Notes under the pieces: generated by a model
Told to the model about the DNA's origin: nothing
The model's input: the letters and a program-made list of their open reading frames with translations, nothing else
Databases searched by the model: none
In this document: one piece after another, positions 32,272 through 41,498 of the stretch
How positions within the stretch are numbered: position 1 is the first letter of the stretch
Layout of the letters: each line of letters opens with the position of its first letter
Assembly (NCBI RefSeq): GCF_902498185.1
Contig: NZ_CABVIX010000013.1
Coordinates: forward strand, 1 to 64,000
DNA length: 64,000 bases
Direction of reading: 5' to 3'
Source of the DNA: Pseudomonas fluorescens
Lineage (GTDB): Bacteria > Pseudomonadota > Gammaproteobacteria > Pseudomonadales > Pseudomonadaceae
Translations under genes and position numbers: made by a program

Positions 32272-34227
32272 ATGTTAAGGAATAGTTTGAGTTATATGGA
32301 AGACCAACGCCTACTAGCTTCTGCAGCGCTTTTCAGAAAGCTTTATGATAATAAAAAAGATTCATATGACGTTCTTGCTGAGTTCATACGCGCCTCTATA
32401 AATATTAAAGGTCTATGGAATTTCACAGTTGAGCAATGCTCTGCGGCTCTCAAGGAATCCTTCGGTTTCCAAATCCCAGCGGCCGTCTTGAAGTCCTGCC
32501 TCAGAAAGCGTTTGAAAGGTGAGGTAGAGCTAGCCCATGGCGTTTTTACCACTACGGAACAATTCTTAAAGTCAGAAAATCTTCAGCTAGAAATAGAGGC
32601 GGCCGAAGGTGAACAAGAGGAAATTGTTAGCCAACTGGTTAAGTTTGTTAACTACACCAACGGGCGCAGCTTAACTGCGTTAGAAGACGAGCAGTTGCGT
32701 AACGACTTCCACAAATATTTTCTCGGCGGCTTACAGCCAGGGAAAAATCTTTTAAGCATTAATGAGTTCATACTCAGTCGATCAAAAGACTCGCATTTTA
32801 CGCAAAAGCTGAATCATCTCGAAGAGGGGCTAATATTATATCAAGGCATTGGACATTCATCTGATACTGGAACTGTAAATACCTGGCGGACTAGCTATAC
32901 TATTTACCTTGATACCGAGTTGCTTTTCTGGGCAAATGGTTATGATGGTGCACTATTCAAAAATCTCTTCGACGAATTCATGGATCTGGTCAGAGAGATC
33001 AATTTAAAAGCGTCCGGCACCGGAAGTCTAGATATCAAATATTTTCCCGAAACTAGACGGGAGATCGATTCTTTTTTCAGCTACGCGGAGATCGTCGTCT
33101 CTAGTGGACGTGTTTCAGACCCTAGCAAAACGGCAATGCAACATCTTTTGAATGGCTGTACTGTTCGTTCAGATATCGTTCAAAAAAAAGCTATTTTTTA
33201 TTCTCAGCTTCGTAAATTTAAAATATCAGAAGAGGATAATTGCGACTATTACAACCCGCCTGATTACAATCTTGAAAGCAACAATACGCTGACTGAGTTA
33301 ATGAAAGATTTTCCGGAGATATCTGTCGACAAGATTAGCAATGCACTAAAATTCTTCTCAAAGATTAATTATCTTCGAAAAGGTGTTAGCAATGTTAGAC
33401 TTGAACAGTCGAAAGCCATATTGTTGAGCGGTAAGAACTTATCAAGAAGCCTCGCCTTTCACTCAAGTATTCTTCAGTCGGATGGCGCCATTCCATTTTC
33501 TACCAATATTGAGTATCTGACTGAAAAGCTCTGGTTCAAACTTGGGAAAGGATTTGGCAGTGGAACAAAAACACCAGCTGCTTTCAATGTTGTATCTCGC
33601 GCACAAGTAATTATCTCAACGCAAATATCAAGCAAAGTTTCATACGAGTTCAAGAGTATACTTTCGAAAATTGAAAGTGGAGAAATGACTACGAATGATG
33701 CTTCTTATATTGTCGAGGACCTCAGAAATAGATCAATCAAGCCAGAAGACCTTAACGCTGACAATATTGAAAGTATAACGGACTTCCTGGATGTCGACTC
33801 AATCGAAGCAGGCATCCGAACCAAGCGCCTTCTAGAAAGAAAAGCTGAAGAGCTAGAGGTAAAAAGTGAGCAGCTCATAGAGGCTAATAAAAGATTAGAT
33901 GAACTTAAGAACGAGACACTCCGCAAACAAATAAGTACTTGGCGGTCCGGAATTAAAAATATGAAAATCAGCGCGCGACGGTACTACAACACTATGCTAT
34001 TGGCAATTGCGCTGACCCCTGTGGTGTTGCTGGCTTCACTGACCTTTTATTTGAAGAGTGACGCGGATTCAACACTATCGCTGGTGGGGTTCGGATTTAC
34101 AGTAGGTGCAGCGCTATGGCCGTTCGTATCCACGAGTTTTGTCCATGGATTTATTCTTCGAAAAGCCTCGTCTAGATTGAGGGAAAACATTCGTAACTAT
34201 GAGCCTCGACCTAGGCTCGACGCTTGA
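32272..34227 (+). CDS. Membrane-anchored PIN-like protein, candidate defence effector
   Basis: 651 residues from ATG 32272 (GGAG 7 bases upstream; an earlier GTG at 32221 lacks one). AT-rich, unlike the core genes. N-terminal helical part; then SYTIYLDTELLFWANG, with an Asp after a beta strand as in PIN nucleases, FPETRREIDSFF with a possible acidic partner, and ILLSGKNLSRSL plus IEYLTEKLW, a PIN-like ending. Next a coiled coil (about residues 528-572, rich in Leu/Glu/Lys) and two membrane helices (MLLAIALTPVVLLASLTFYL, LVGFGFTVGAALWPFV) with a basic tail inside. I do not recognise a named family. A nuclease tethered to the membrane would fit abortive infection; the PIN call is by pattern only. 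Confidence 0.6.
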   Translation: MLRNSLSYMEDQRLLASAALFRKLYDNKKDSYDVLAEFIRASINIKGLWNFTVEQCSAALKESFGFQIPAAVLKSCLRKRLKGEVELAHGVFTTTEQFLKSENLQLEIEAAEGEQEEIVSQLVKFVNYTNGRSLTALEDEQLRNDFHKYFLGGLQPGKNLLSINEFILSRSKDSHFTQKLNHLEEGLILYQGIGHSSDTGTVNTWRTSYTIYLDTELLFWANGYDGALFKNLFDEFMDLVREINLKASGTGSLDIKYFPETRREIDSFFSYAEIVVSSGRVSDPSKTAMQHLLNGCTVRSDIVQKKAIFYSQLRKFKISEEDNCDYYNPPDYNLESNNTLTELMKDFPEISVDKISNALKFFSKINYLRKGVSNVRLEQSKAILLSGKNLSRSLAFHSSILQSDGAIPFSTNIEYLTEKLWFKLGKGFGSGTKTPAAFNVVSRAQVIISTQISSKVSYEFKSILSKIESGEMTTNDASYIVEDLRNRSIKPEDLNADNIESITDFLDVDSIEAGIRTKRLLERKAEELEVKSEQLIEANKRLDELKNETLRKQISTWRSGIKNMKISARRYYNTMLLAIALTPVVLLASLTFYLKSDADSTLSLVGFGFTVGAALWPFVSTSFVHGFILRKASSRLRENIRNYEPRPRLDA

Positions 34228-34840
34228 GAGCAGGCTAGAACATGCAAGACTCCCCTGCTCCCTATCTTAGAGGTTGATCGAACTTCACTATTTAGATAGG
34301 GACCCAGGTGGGCCGCTTAAACTGAACGGTGTCGACTCGACTCATTGAGTGGCTCGCAGTCAAAGTTGGCGCAGCGTTCTGGATCGAAAGTTCATTTTCC
34401 CTTGATCTTTTGCTAGCTAAATAGCGACTGACTAGCCGATCAAGCCTCCGGATTTTTCGACGGATGCATGTGAAGGGTTAGCCTGGGGCTATAATAGAAC
34501 GAAAATTATTGAACAAATCCTTGCAATATCGCGTTGGTGCTCTGTTGATCTCAATCGAATAACAATCGTTTCACTGCGCTCACTGATACTGGATTTTGGC
34601 TGCTTGGTATTAGCACGTACACGTGAATGCCTGTGATTTATGTGAATCGAACCGATCGCCACTGGTTGCTCAACTAAGCTATCCAGCGGTGAATCTGCCA
34701 CCAAGCGCAGGATGGCTTCTAAATGATGGAATCCATCCTAACTCCATGCAGGGTGGACGTTCGGCGTCTGTTCCTGTGCAGGAGCCCATGGATGGCGTTA
34801 GATGATGTTCAAGTCGCATTCAAAGCTCACTGACGCATCA
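34228..34840. other. Long gap without a recognisable gene
   Basis: More than 600 bases after the PIN-like gene hold no convincing coding region on either strand; short frames (34489-34704 minus, 34623-34805 plus) have no ribosome site or family resemblance. Base composition shifts from AT-rich to mixed. It probably contains eroded sequence from earlier insertions. Confidence 0.5.
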
Positions 34841-34935
34841 GGCCGCTTTTGGCCGATTTCTGCCTATGCCCACCGTCAGCTTAGGGTCGCTAGCGGCCAG
34901 TGGTGACCGACTGCTACCGCCCCTAGCTGCCGGTC
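34841..34935. repeat. Dispersed intergenic repeat, copy 2
   Basis: GGCCGCTTTTGGCCGATTTC, GCCCACCGTCAGCTTAGGGT and CTAGCGGCCAGTGGTGACCG match the blocks of the other copies. It ends about 15 bases before the stop of the convergent membrane gene. Confidence 0.65.
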
Positions 34936-34950
34936 GACATGGGCGCGCGC

Positions 34951-35688
34951 TCAGTTGTACGGCATCTTCTCGCCCCGACCATACTTTGCATCACGCTCTT
35001 GATCCTGCTGCTTGTGCAAGAGCGGATGATAAACATCGGATCGTGGGTAGGGTTTCAAGATCGTGGTGATTAGCAGCACGATGGCCGTTGATACAAGGCA
35101 AAGGTAGAACGGCACCTCATGACCATCGGCTAGCCAAAGGAGCAGCGTCTGAGTACCGGAAGCGTAGCCTGCCCAAGCATCTGCGATCAGCAAAAACGCC
35201 AGACCGCAGATCAATGTTCCTGCTTGTTGGTGGTCGCTAAACCTGCGTACCCAAGATGGATTTTTCTCTCGGTAGATGGCCATCAGGAACTCATCTTGTG
35301 TTCGTAACGCTTCGGTGTGCAGGTAATGGAGTGACACCTCGTGCGGACGTGCAGCATGCGCGCTGAAAGCGTTGATTAGCCAGCCGGGATAATACTGGAT
35401 GACGATAACTCTGAGGAGTCCAGAGAAGAATGGAATGATCAGGGATACGGTGAGGCAGAATCCTGCAGCTGCGATGAGCAGGGCACCCACGGCCCCCCAG
35501 ATCTGCGCACTATCATTGGTGACAGATAACAAGTTTCTGTGGAGAAACCAGGCCAGCATCGCATCAGCGTACAGCGCAATGTAGACGAGCTGGATCCCCC
35601 ACTTGAATTCCCACGCCTTTTCGATAAAACCGATTGAGATGGCGTCACCAGTATTGACCTTGCCTTTGCTTTGAGTTTCGTCTGTCAT
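34951..35688 (-). CDS. Four-helix membrane protein of unknown function
   Basis: 245 residues with four hydrophobic helices (LVYIALYADAMLAWFLH; IWGAVGALLIAAAGFCLTVSL; AGTLICGLAFLLIADAWAGY; VPFYLCLVSTAIVLLITTIL). Helix pairs flank a central soluble loop with HEVSLHYLHTEALRTQDEFL. Both ends are polar and probably cytoplasmic. No family recognised. Flanked on both sides by dispersed repeats, it looks like a single-gene cassette. Confidence 0.7.
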   Translation of the reverse strand: MTDETQSKGKVNTGDAISIGFIEKAWEFKWGIQLVYIALYADAMLAWFLHRNLLSVTNDSAQIWGAVGALLIAAAGFCLTVSLIIPFFSGLLRVIVIQYYPGWLINAFSAHAARPHEVSLHYLHTEALRTQDEFLMAIYREKNPSWVRRFSDHQQAGTLICGLAFLLIADAWAGYASGTQTLLLWLADGHEVPFYLCLVSTAIVLLITTILKPYPRSDVYHPLLHKQQDQERDAKYGRGEKMPYN

Positions 35689-35760
35689 GCAATCCTTTTT
35701 TCTTGTCTGAGGTGAGGGTGTACAGAGTAAATCGACCTTGGTTTCGTGACACCTCGAACG

Positions 35761-35822
35761 GCTGCAAAGGGTCGAAAACAGCCAGCCGCGACCGACCGCT
35801 TTCGACCCATTGCGGCCTTCGA
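35761..35822. repeat. Dispersed intergenic repeat, copy 3
   Basis: GGGTCGAAAACAGCCAGCCG, GACCGACCGCTTTCGACCCA and TTGCGGCCTTCGAC match the repeat blocks. The remaining spacer 35823-36011 shows nothing but the ribosome site of the next gene. Confidence 0.6.
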
Positions 35823-36011
35823 CGAGCTAAGCCGCTCTTTCCAAGCTTATAGGAGGCTTTCCGGCTTAGGGGCGGCTGATGACTGCTTCTGGGCGGATTT
35901 TGGGTGGCTATCAAAATGAGCAATTTTTCAATGGCAGTAATGGCATTCGGCCGGCCAAAAAACATCTGAATATGGCAGAATTTGCGTTTTCACCCACGCC
36001 TAAGGAAAGGT

Positions 36012-37229
36012 ATGAGTTTTTTCGACCGACTATTCGCATTCCGACAAAACGAATTTCGAACGCCCCTTGAGGATTTTCTCACGGAGGTCTTCGCCGAGTG
36101 GCTACGTCAAGTGACGCTTGCTGGTCGAGTCCCAGAGGTATTGACTCACCTGTTCAAACTGGCACCGGCCGAGCTTGGAGATGTGAGCAATCTCAATTCA
36201 ATTGTCTGGGAAACACAGCACGTCATTGGTCCTGGCGGCCACGGCGCAGAGGGAAAGCGCCCAGACCTGATTGGACGATGCTCTAATTTTTTCCTGATCG
36301 TTGAGAGCAAAGTCTCAGCCGGATTTACTCAATACCAAGATGAGTTAGGGCGAGTCGATCAACTGTCTATGTATCAGGCATACCGTAGAAGCCGGAAAGA
36401 GACGTTCGGCGGTCTTGTCCTTATTACGCACTCCACGTTGCCTCCATCAGACTGGACCCATAGGACGTTGCACTGGCGTGCTATTGAAAAGTACTTACAA
36501 GATTTTACGGATCAAAGTTCGTCGACGAGCGCGCTAAACTACATCACTAAACAATTGAAAAAATTCCTTGGAGACAACGGCATGAATGGAACCCGTATCG
36601 AACTGGCGGATATTACTGCCTACCCCGCCTATCAAAGACTCACACAAGGGTTGTCAGAGCTGGGTATAGTCGCGGATAAGTGTCTTAGAACTGAGCTACA
36701 GGGGAAACGCTTGGAGAAGCTTAGAGCCCCTCGTGGGGGGAGTGGTGGAGACTTCATCTGGCCTACTTTTTGTGGTTTGACGCTCACCAATGACGGCTTT
36801 AAGTGTCATGACGCTCAACTCATTTTGTGGAGCGGCACCCTTGCTGGAAAAGTCTACGAATACATTGGTCCGGTCACCGTTGGAATTCCGGATCTTTCTG
36901 TCGGTATTGGCTTATGGTTCGAAGAGGAAATCCGGCAAGAAGCCCGTAATTATCTATTAGCGTTGTGCGAGAAGCTAAGCGCTCAGGAGAGCGGAACGTG
37001 GATGCTGGATATTCACTCTCGCGATGGCAGGGGGCCGATTGTTTTGCTGTCGACTCGTCGATCCCTTATTGATTTGCATGTTCAAGCTGCGGGTGGCGAC
37101 CTAGACGATATCGCCGGTGAGTTCTTCTCAATCCACAGCAAATCACTTCTAATCGAACTTTCATCGCCACTTTTGGAAGTTGGGAGGATTGCCGATCAGT
37201 TTCTCTTTGAAATGGTAACTGCTGAATGA
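36012..37229 (+). CDS. PD-(D/E)XK-type nuclease-like protein
   Basis: 405 residues from ATG 36012, with AAGGAAAGG just upstream; an earlier TTG (35982) is less likely. Residues about 75-125 read GKRPDLIGRC, then FFLIVESKVSAGF: the PD...ExK arrangement of this nuclease superfamily, followed by a Gln in the helix (TQYQDEL). The C-terminal half has no recognised domain. Stand-alone genes of this type in islands are often restriction or defence nucleases acting on phage DNA. No methylase accompanies it, so it may recognise modified or structured DNA. Confidence 0.7.
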   Translation: MSFFDRLFAFRQNEFRTPLEDFLTEVFAEWLRQVTLAGRVPEVLTHLFKLAPAELGDVSNLNSIVWETQHVIGPGGHGAEGKRPDLIGRCSNFFLIVESKVSAGFTQYQDELGRVDQLSMYQAYRRSRKETFGGLVLITHSTLPPSDWTHRTLHWRAIEKYLQDFTDQSSSTSALNYITKQLKKFLGDNGMNGTRIELADITAYPAYQRLTQGLSELGIVADKCLRTELQGKRLEKLRAPRGGSGGDFIWPTFCGLTLTNDGFKCHDAQLILWSGTLAGKVYEYIGPVTVGIPDLSVGIGLWFEEEIRQEARNYLLALCEKLSAQESGTWMLDIHSRDGRGPIVLLSTRRSLIDLHVQAAGGDLDDIAGEFFSIHSKSLLIELSSPLLEVGRIADQFLFEMVTAE

Positions 37230-37285
37230 ATCGCGCTTGGTTTTTTAGACCGTTGCGTCCACCGGTTGAATCCACAGTTGAAAGA

Positions 37286-37328
37286 GGCCGGTCGCGACAG
37301 ACCGCTATCGACCAGCAACGGTCATTCG
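37286..37328. repeat. Dispersed intergenic repeat, partial copy 4
   Basis: AGGCCGGTCGCGACAGACCG and CTATCGACCAGCAACGGTCA are a shortened copy. It follows the PD-(D/E)XK gene by some 60 bases. Confidence 0.45.
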
Positions 37329-37462
37329 TCCTAGGTCTGTCCGGATTGCAATCGGTAGTTTCAATCAGAAACTTGGTGCAGCTCGGAACGTGCGAAAATT
37401 GGGTGACGGGTAGCCTGATAAATGTCATAAAATCCAGTTTGCTGTCCGTTTAATATGCTATA

Positions 37463-37480
37463 CCCCCCCCCCGGGGGGGG
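37463..37480. repeat. Homopolymer palindrome C10-G8
   Basis: Ten C residues followed directly by eight G residues, about 250 bases upstream of the next gene in otherwise AT-richer DNA. The tract can form a hairpin or G-rich structure and is prone to slippage or to sequencing error. The rest of 37330-37728 shows no gene. Confidence 0.7.
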
Positions 37481-37728
37481 AGCTTAGGTTCTCCAGCGAT
37501 CTTAGCGAGCGGCTAGCAACCCGCTGCGATATGGCGTGTTCCCGTTTGGGTTTGCGCGCATGGGGCGCACGATTACTCACAGGCGTTTTTTGGGTCATGT
37601 GCCAGGATCGGATAGCCTCGGCAGTCGTCTGAATACTCAGCATCCTCGGAGATTTCGTGGCGAATGCCACGGTTACAAGAAACAAGAAGTTTATCTCTTA
37701 ACAGTATGTTTTTAATTAAGGGCACTGG

Positions 37729-39171
37729 ATGAGCAAGAGAAGGATTTTAACCATCGGTCTTGATTTGGCCACAGATGATACCGAGTACGTTGAGTTTTCA
37801 TCTAAAATCTCTCTCTTAGATTGGGATATAGTTTTATTCAAGCCTGAAATAGATGAGTTTGTCCATGGCTACGCCCGGAGTTATCAGGGTAGGCCACAGC
37901 TTGATGATGTTAAATCATTTCAGCTAAAAGAGAGCTGCGAACATTGGCGCCGAGAGATAAAACAAGCAGTTGAAGCAGGTAAAACTGTCTTTGTGTTTCT
38001 GCCGCTACCGCTCGACGTATATGTTGATACGGGAGGTCGCCAATATTCAGGTACTGGAAAGAATCAGATAACTACGGTGCTGGTTGAGCCTTACAGTAAC
38101 TACAAAGCTTTGCCGATGGATATTCCAAAAACCGTCGCGAGCGGAAGCTCTATGAAGTTATCAGCGAAGGGTGGAGATATAATTGCTGCCTATTGGGCGC
38201 AGTTTGAATCATTGTCTACCTATCAGATTATAATGAGTGGTTCTGAAGTTCCAGCTTGCTTGACGACAAAGGCCGGAGACAAACCGGTCGGAGCATTGTA
38301 TAGAATGGGTGCCTCTCATGGCACGTTGCTACTTCTTCCAGATATGGATTTCTACGACCAGACTTACATGCTCGACGATGACGAGTGCTCTTGGAGCAAG
38401 GAAGGGGAGCAATTCGCGAGTCGGATGATGGCGTGTGTCGTAGGGATAGACAAAAGCCTTCGTTCAAGGTCCGAAAAGACCCCGGAGCCGAAGTGGGCAT
38501 CGGATTTAGAGTTTGTACTTAAGGCCGAATTAGAGTTAAGAGTTAAGCTGCTACATGCAGAGCGCCTCCTTGAGGAAGCCCAGAAAAATAAGGAAGTGAT
38601 ATTTGATAGCCTAGCCAAAGCTGGATCCTTGCGAGCTTTGTTATTTGAAAAGGGTAAAACTCTTGAATTCGCAATCATTGACGCTTTACGGCTGCTAGGG
38701 TTTGCCGTTTCAAATTTTCAAAATGCCGAGTCAGAGTTCGATGTGGTTTTTGAATGCGACCAGGGAAGATTAGTAGGCGAGGCTGAAGGCAAGGATACCA
38801 AAGCTGTTAATATCGAAAAGCTTCGACAACTTGCAATGAATATACATGAAGATTTAGCGCGGGAGGAAGTCAGCATACCCGCCAAGCCAGTGCTTTTTGG
38901 GAATGGTTATAGGCTATTGGCACTTCATGAAAGAGCCGACCCATTTACCACGAAATGCCATAGTGCGGCTGCTAGCTCGTCAACGGCATTAGTATTTACT
39001 CCGGATCTCTTTCCCGTGGCGAAATATATACATTCTACGCCTGACCCAGCTTATGCTCGGTTGTGCAGGGAGGCAATCTTGTCAAGCACTGGGCGAGTAA
39101 TATTTCCAATAGTTCCTTCTCTAGATGATGCGAGTGAGGTGACAAGCATTGTCGAAGAACCTGCGAGCTAG
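37729..39171 (+). CDS. Two-domain protein with a restriction-endonuclease-like C-terminus
   Basis: 480 residues, AT-rich. The N-terminal half (RILTIGLDLATDD, SLLDWDIVLFKPE, GKTVFVFLPLP, HGTLLLLPDMDF) looks like a Rossmann or glutamine-amidotransferase-like alpha/beta domain. A coiled coil (about residues 265-290) joins it to a C-terminal region with LEFAIIDALRLLGF, EFDVVFECDQGRLVGEAEGK: Asp, then E-x-E-G-K, as in PD-(D/E)XK endonucleases. I know similar unnamed proteins in pseudomonad islands, but no defined function. A sensor plus nuclease in anti-phage defence is plausible, not shown. Confidence 0.6.
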   Translation: MSKRRILTIGLDLATDDTEYVEFSSKISLLDWDIVLFKPEIDEFVHGYARSYQGRPQLDDVKSFQLKESCEHWRREIKQAVEAGKTVFVFLPLPLDVYVDTGGRQYSGTGKNQITTVLVEPYSNYKALPMDIPKTVASGSSMKLSAKGGDIIAAYWAQFESLSTYQIIMSGSEVPACLTTKAGDKPVGALYRMGASHGTLLLLPDMDFYDQTYMLDDDECSWSKEGEQFASRMMACVVGIDKSLRSRSEKTPEPKWASDLEFVLKAELELRVKLLHAERLLEEAQKNKEVIFDSLAKAGSLRALLFEKGKTLEFAIIDALRLLGFAVSNFQNAESEFDVVFECDQGRLVGEAEGKDTKAVNIEKLRQLAMNIHEDLAREEVSIPAKPVLFGNGYRLLALHERADPFTTKCHSAAASSSTALVFTPDLFPVAKYIHSTPDPAYARLCREAILSSTGRVIFPIVPSLDDASEVTSIVEEPAS

Positions 39172-39314
39172 TTCCACCTGCGGGCGGCGGTGAGTTAGAG
39201 TGATGGACTGTTTGCGCCTTTGAATCGCTGCTAAGCCGCTCGCTGGCTAGCGGTCAGTCATGACGACAAAATCGTGAATAGGGTTGGCGGATTACTACTA
39301 TCGTTCCTCCGTCA

Positions 39315-39390
39315 AGGGGCCGCTCTTGGCCGATTTCTGCTCGTCGCCACCGTCAGCTTTGGGTCGATAGCGGTCAGTCACGACTAGCTG
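39315..39390. repeat. Dispersed intergenic repeat, copy 5
   Basis: GGGCCGCTCTTGGCCGATTT, CTGCTCGTCGCCACCGTCAG and TTTGGGTCGATAGCGGTCAG are the best-preserved copy. A fragment (TAGCGGTCAGTCATGACGAC) also lies just before it at about 39249-39268. Confidence 0.7.
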
Positions 39391-39448
39391 TTTCTGGCCC
39401 AGAGCAGACTCCGAGCGAGGCGACAAATCAATCAGGTCGCCGAGGCAT

Positions 39449-40192
39449 TCACCCCTCCGGGCCATCGGGCAGTTGCGCGAAATCGCCTTCTGGAAACGCG
39501 TCCCCTGAGATGTGCACGAACATCCCGATGTTCGGGATGCCGGTCGAATGCCAACCCGTCACCAGATCACCAAACGACAGCGGCACGCACAGAACCGGGC
39601 CTTCACCGAAATCGAAATGACGGGGCGTTGCGTCAGGCGTTGCGACCAGTTCGCCATCGACCCTCGCCAGCACACCTGCCGCAATGATTTCGCTGACGCT
39701 CATGGCCGAGCCACGGGACATCGAGCCTGGGACCTGAAGTGCAATGCTCAGCGCAAAAGGCTGTTCGACCCGCTTGGCGACATGCACCGCCAGCGAATCG
39801 GTCGGCACCACATCCCAACCTACACCCGGCAAGAGCATGACGCGCTTTGCCGCAGCCTCGGCGCCTAGCCGCTCGGCCAACCGATAGACGTTGATCTCGG
39901 CTGTGATGTCCATATAGTCGACCCCGGCCTTGATACAAGCACGCATCAACGGCTCTGCGGTGTGCGCAAAGGGGCCAGCAAAATTGAGAAGGACCGAGAT
40001 GCCGGACAACGAGCCCGCCGCATCGTCGTCGGCATTAAACACCCGAAACGCCATGTCCAGTTGTGCAGCGAGTTCGGTAAGACGCACGTGATCGCGCCCG
40101 GCGATTTCGAACGGCAGGCCCAGCGATTTTGCCCGTTCAGCGGCCATGCGGCCGGTGTATCCAGTGGCGCCGTAGATCAGCATTGTGCTCAT
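39449..40192 (-). pseudogene. Saccharopine-dehydrogenase-like oxidoreductase, C-terminally truncated
   Basis: 247 residues from ATG 40192, which overlaps the VOC gene stop by 4 bases. MLIYGATGYTGRMAAERAKS is the NAD(P) motif of the saccharopine-dehydrogenase/enoyl-reductase-like family; LLNFAGPFAHTAEPLMRACI and VGWDVVPTDSLA follow. Family members run to about 350 residues; here the frame stops after AQLPDGPEG, roughly 100 residues short, and the sequence beyond is intergenic repeat. The last gene of a minus-strand trio with VOC and SDR genes. It may be inactive. Confidence 0.65.
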
Positions 40193-40590
40193 TGGACGTG
40201 CTGCCATTTTTTATAAACGAATTCGAGGCTGTACCCGTCCGGGTCCAGCACGTTGGCGGCGTAGTAATCCGGGTCGTAGTGTAAACGCGCACCTGGCGCG
40301 CCATTATCGACCGCGCCCTCTTTCATGGCTGCGGCGTAGGCGGCGTCCACTTCAGTCTTGCTCTTGGCGACGAAACCCACATGGGCGGCACGTCCTTCAA
40401 CGATCCCCTCACGCAGCCAGAAAAACACCCGGCCATTTGCACCAAAGCCCTTGAGATCGGGATGCCCCGGCGGGCCGTCCTTGCCGTCGTAGTCCAGACG
40501 CGCGGTAATGCCCAACGGGGTCAAGGCCGCTTCGTAAAAACGGATGGAACGGGTGATGTCGCTGACCGACAAAAAGACATGATCCAGCAT
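40189..40590 (-). CDS. VOC-family (glyoxalase-like) protein
   Basis: 133 residues from ATG 40590. MLDHVFLSVSDITRSIRFYE opens the first module, with the metal-ligand His at position 4; AAHVGFVAKSKTEVDAAY and LDPDGYSLEFVYKKW close the second, with the Glu ligand. The dioxygenase or lyase substrate is unknown. Downstream of the SDR gene and coupled to the oxidoreductase by a 4-base overlap, so the three genes likely form one detoxification or catabolic cassette. Confidence 0.85.
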   Translation of the reverse strand: MLDHVFLSVSDITRSIRFYEAALTPLGITARLDYDGKDGPPGHPDLKGFGANGRVFFWLREGIVEGRAAHVGFVAKSKTEVDAAYAAAMKEGAVDNGAPGARLHYDPDYYAANVLDPDGYSLEFVYKKWQHVQ

Positions 40591-40624
40591 TGCGTAATCC
40601 TCAAATGGTTTAGCTGTCGGCGGC

Positions 40625-41368
40625 TCAGATGTTATAGCCGCCCGCGACTTCGATGGTCTGGGCGTTGATCCAGCTGCCGTCCTGCGACAGCAAACTGGCA
40701 ATTACGCGCGCGACGTCCTCCGGTTCACCTACCCTGCCCAGCGCGGTCTGCGCCGCCAGTAAGGCCTCGAATTCATCGTTCAAGCCGCCGCCAAGTTCGG
40801 TACGGATCGCGCCAGGGGACACGGCGTTGGCCCGAATCCGTCGTTCGCCAAACTCCTTGGCCATGTAACGCGTGAGCACTTCCAGCCCGCCCTTGAACGC
40901 GGCATAAGGCGCCACACCCGCCGTGGCGACGCGAGTGGTCGCGCTGGTCAGGTTGACGATACTCGCGCCGTCCGCGAGCAGCGGCAGTAATGTCTGCGTG
41001 AGGAAGAACGGGCCTTTGAGATGAACATTGAACAGGCCATCGAACTGCGCTTCGCTGACGCTGGCCAAGGGGGTGAACAGACCATAGCCGGCATTGTTGA
41101 CCAAGCCGCTGAGGGTGGTGAGGCCCCAAGTCTCGCGCAAGGCAAGTGCCACTGACTCGCGAAACCCGGAGAAGCTTGCAACGTCAGACACATCGAGCTT
41201 GAGCGCAACCGCCCTGCCTCCCGCGTGCTCAATGCGCTCAACGACCGAAGCGGCTGCTTCCGGATGACTGTTGTAAGTCAGGATGACGCCCATGCCCCGT
41301 TGAGCAATATGCTCGGCGGCGCTGGCCCCGATGCCGCGACTTCCACCTGTAATGACGATAACGCTCAT
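40625..41368 (-). CDS. SDR-family oxidoreductase
   Basis: 247 residues of classical short-chain dehydrogenase. VIVITGGSRGIGASAAEHIA is the cofactor site, LVNNAGYGL the NNAG motif, and YAAFKGG the catalytic Y-x3-K; the end SWINAQTIEVAGGYNI is typical of the family. An NAD(P)-dependent alcohol/ketone conversion is expected; substrate unknown. First gene of the minus-strand cassette and divergent from the AraC-type regulator, which probably controls it. Confidence 0.88.
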   Translation of the reverse strand: MSVIVITGGSRGIGASAAEHIAQRGMGVILTYNSHPEAAASVVERIEHAGGRAVALKLDVSDVASFSGFRESVALALRETWGLTTLSGLVNNAGYGLFTPLASVSEAQFDGLFNVHLKGPFFLTQTLLPLLADGASIVNLTSATTRVATAGVAPYAAFKGGLEVLTRYMAKEFGERRIRANAVSPGAIRTELGGGLNDEFEALLAAQTALGRVGEPEDVARVIASLLSQDGSWINAQTIEVAGGYNI

Positions 41369-41498
41369 GTGCTGTTCCTCAGTGCTTCGAATGAAGACCC
41401 AGCGTACTGATCACCCCCATCCAGAGCGCACCCATTTCCTGCTCGAAACCTGCCTGTTTCTGCTTTTTTCTTGCAGCACACCAGCGTCTTCCTTCAGC

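Noticed and set aside
34489..34805. Short open frames in the gap after the PIN-like gene
   Set aside because: No ribosome sites, no recognisable residues pattern and overlap on opposite strands.
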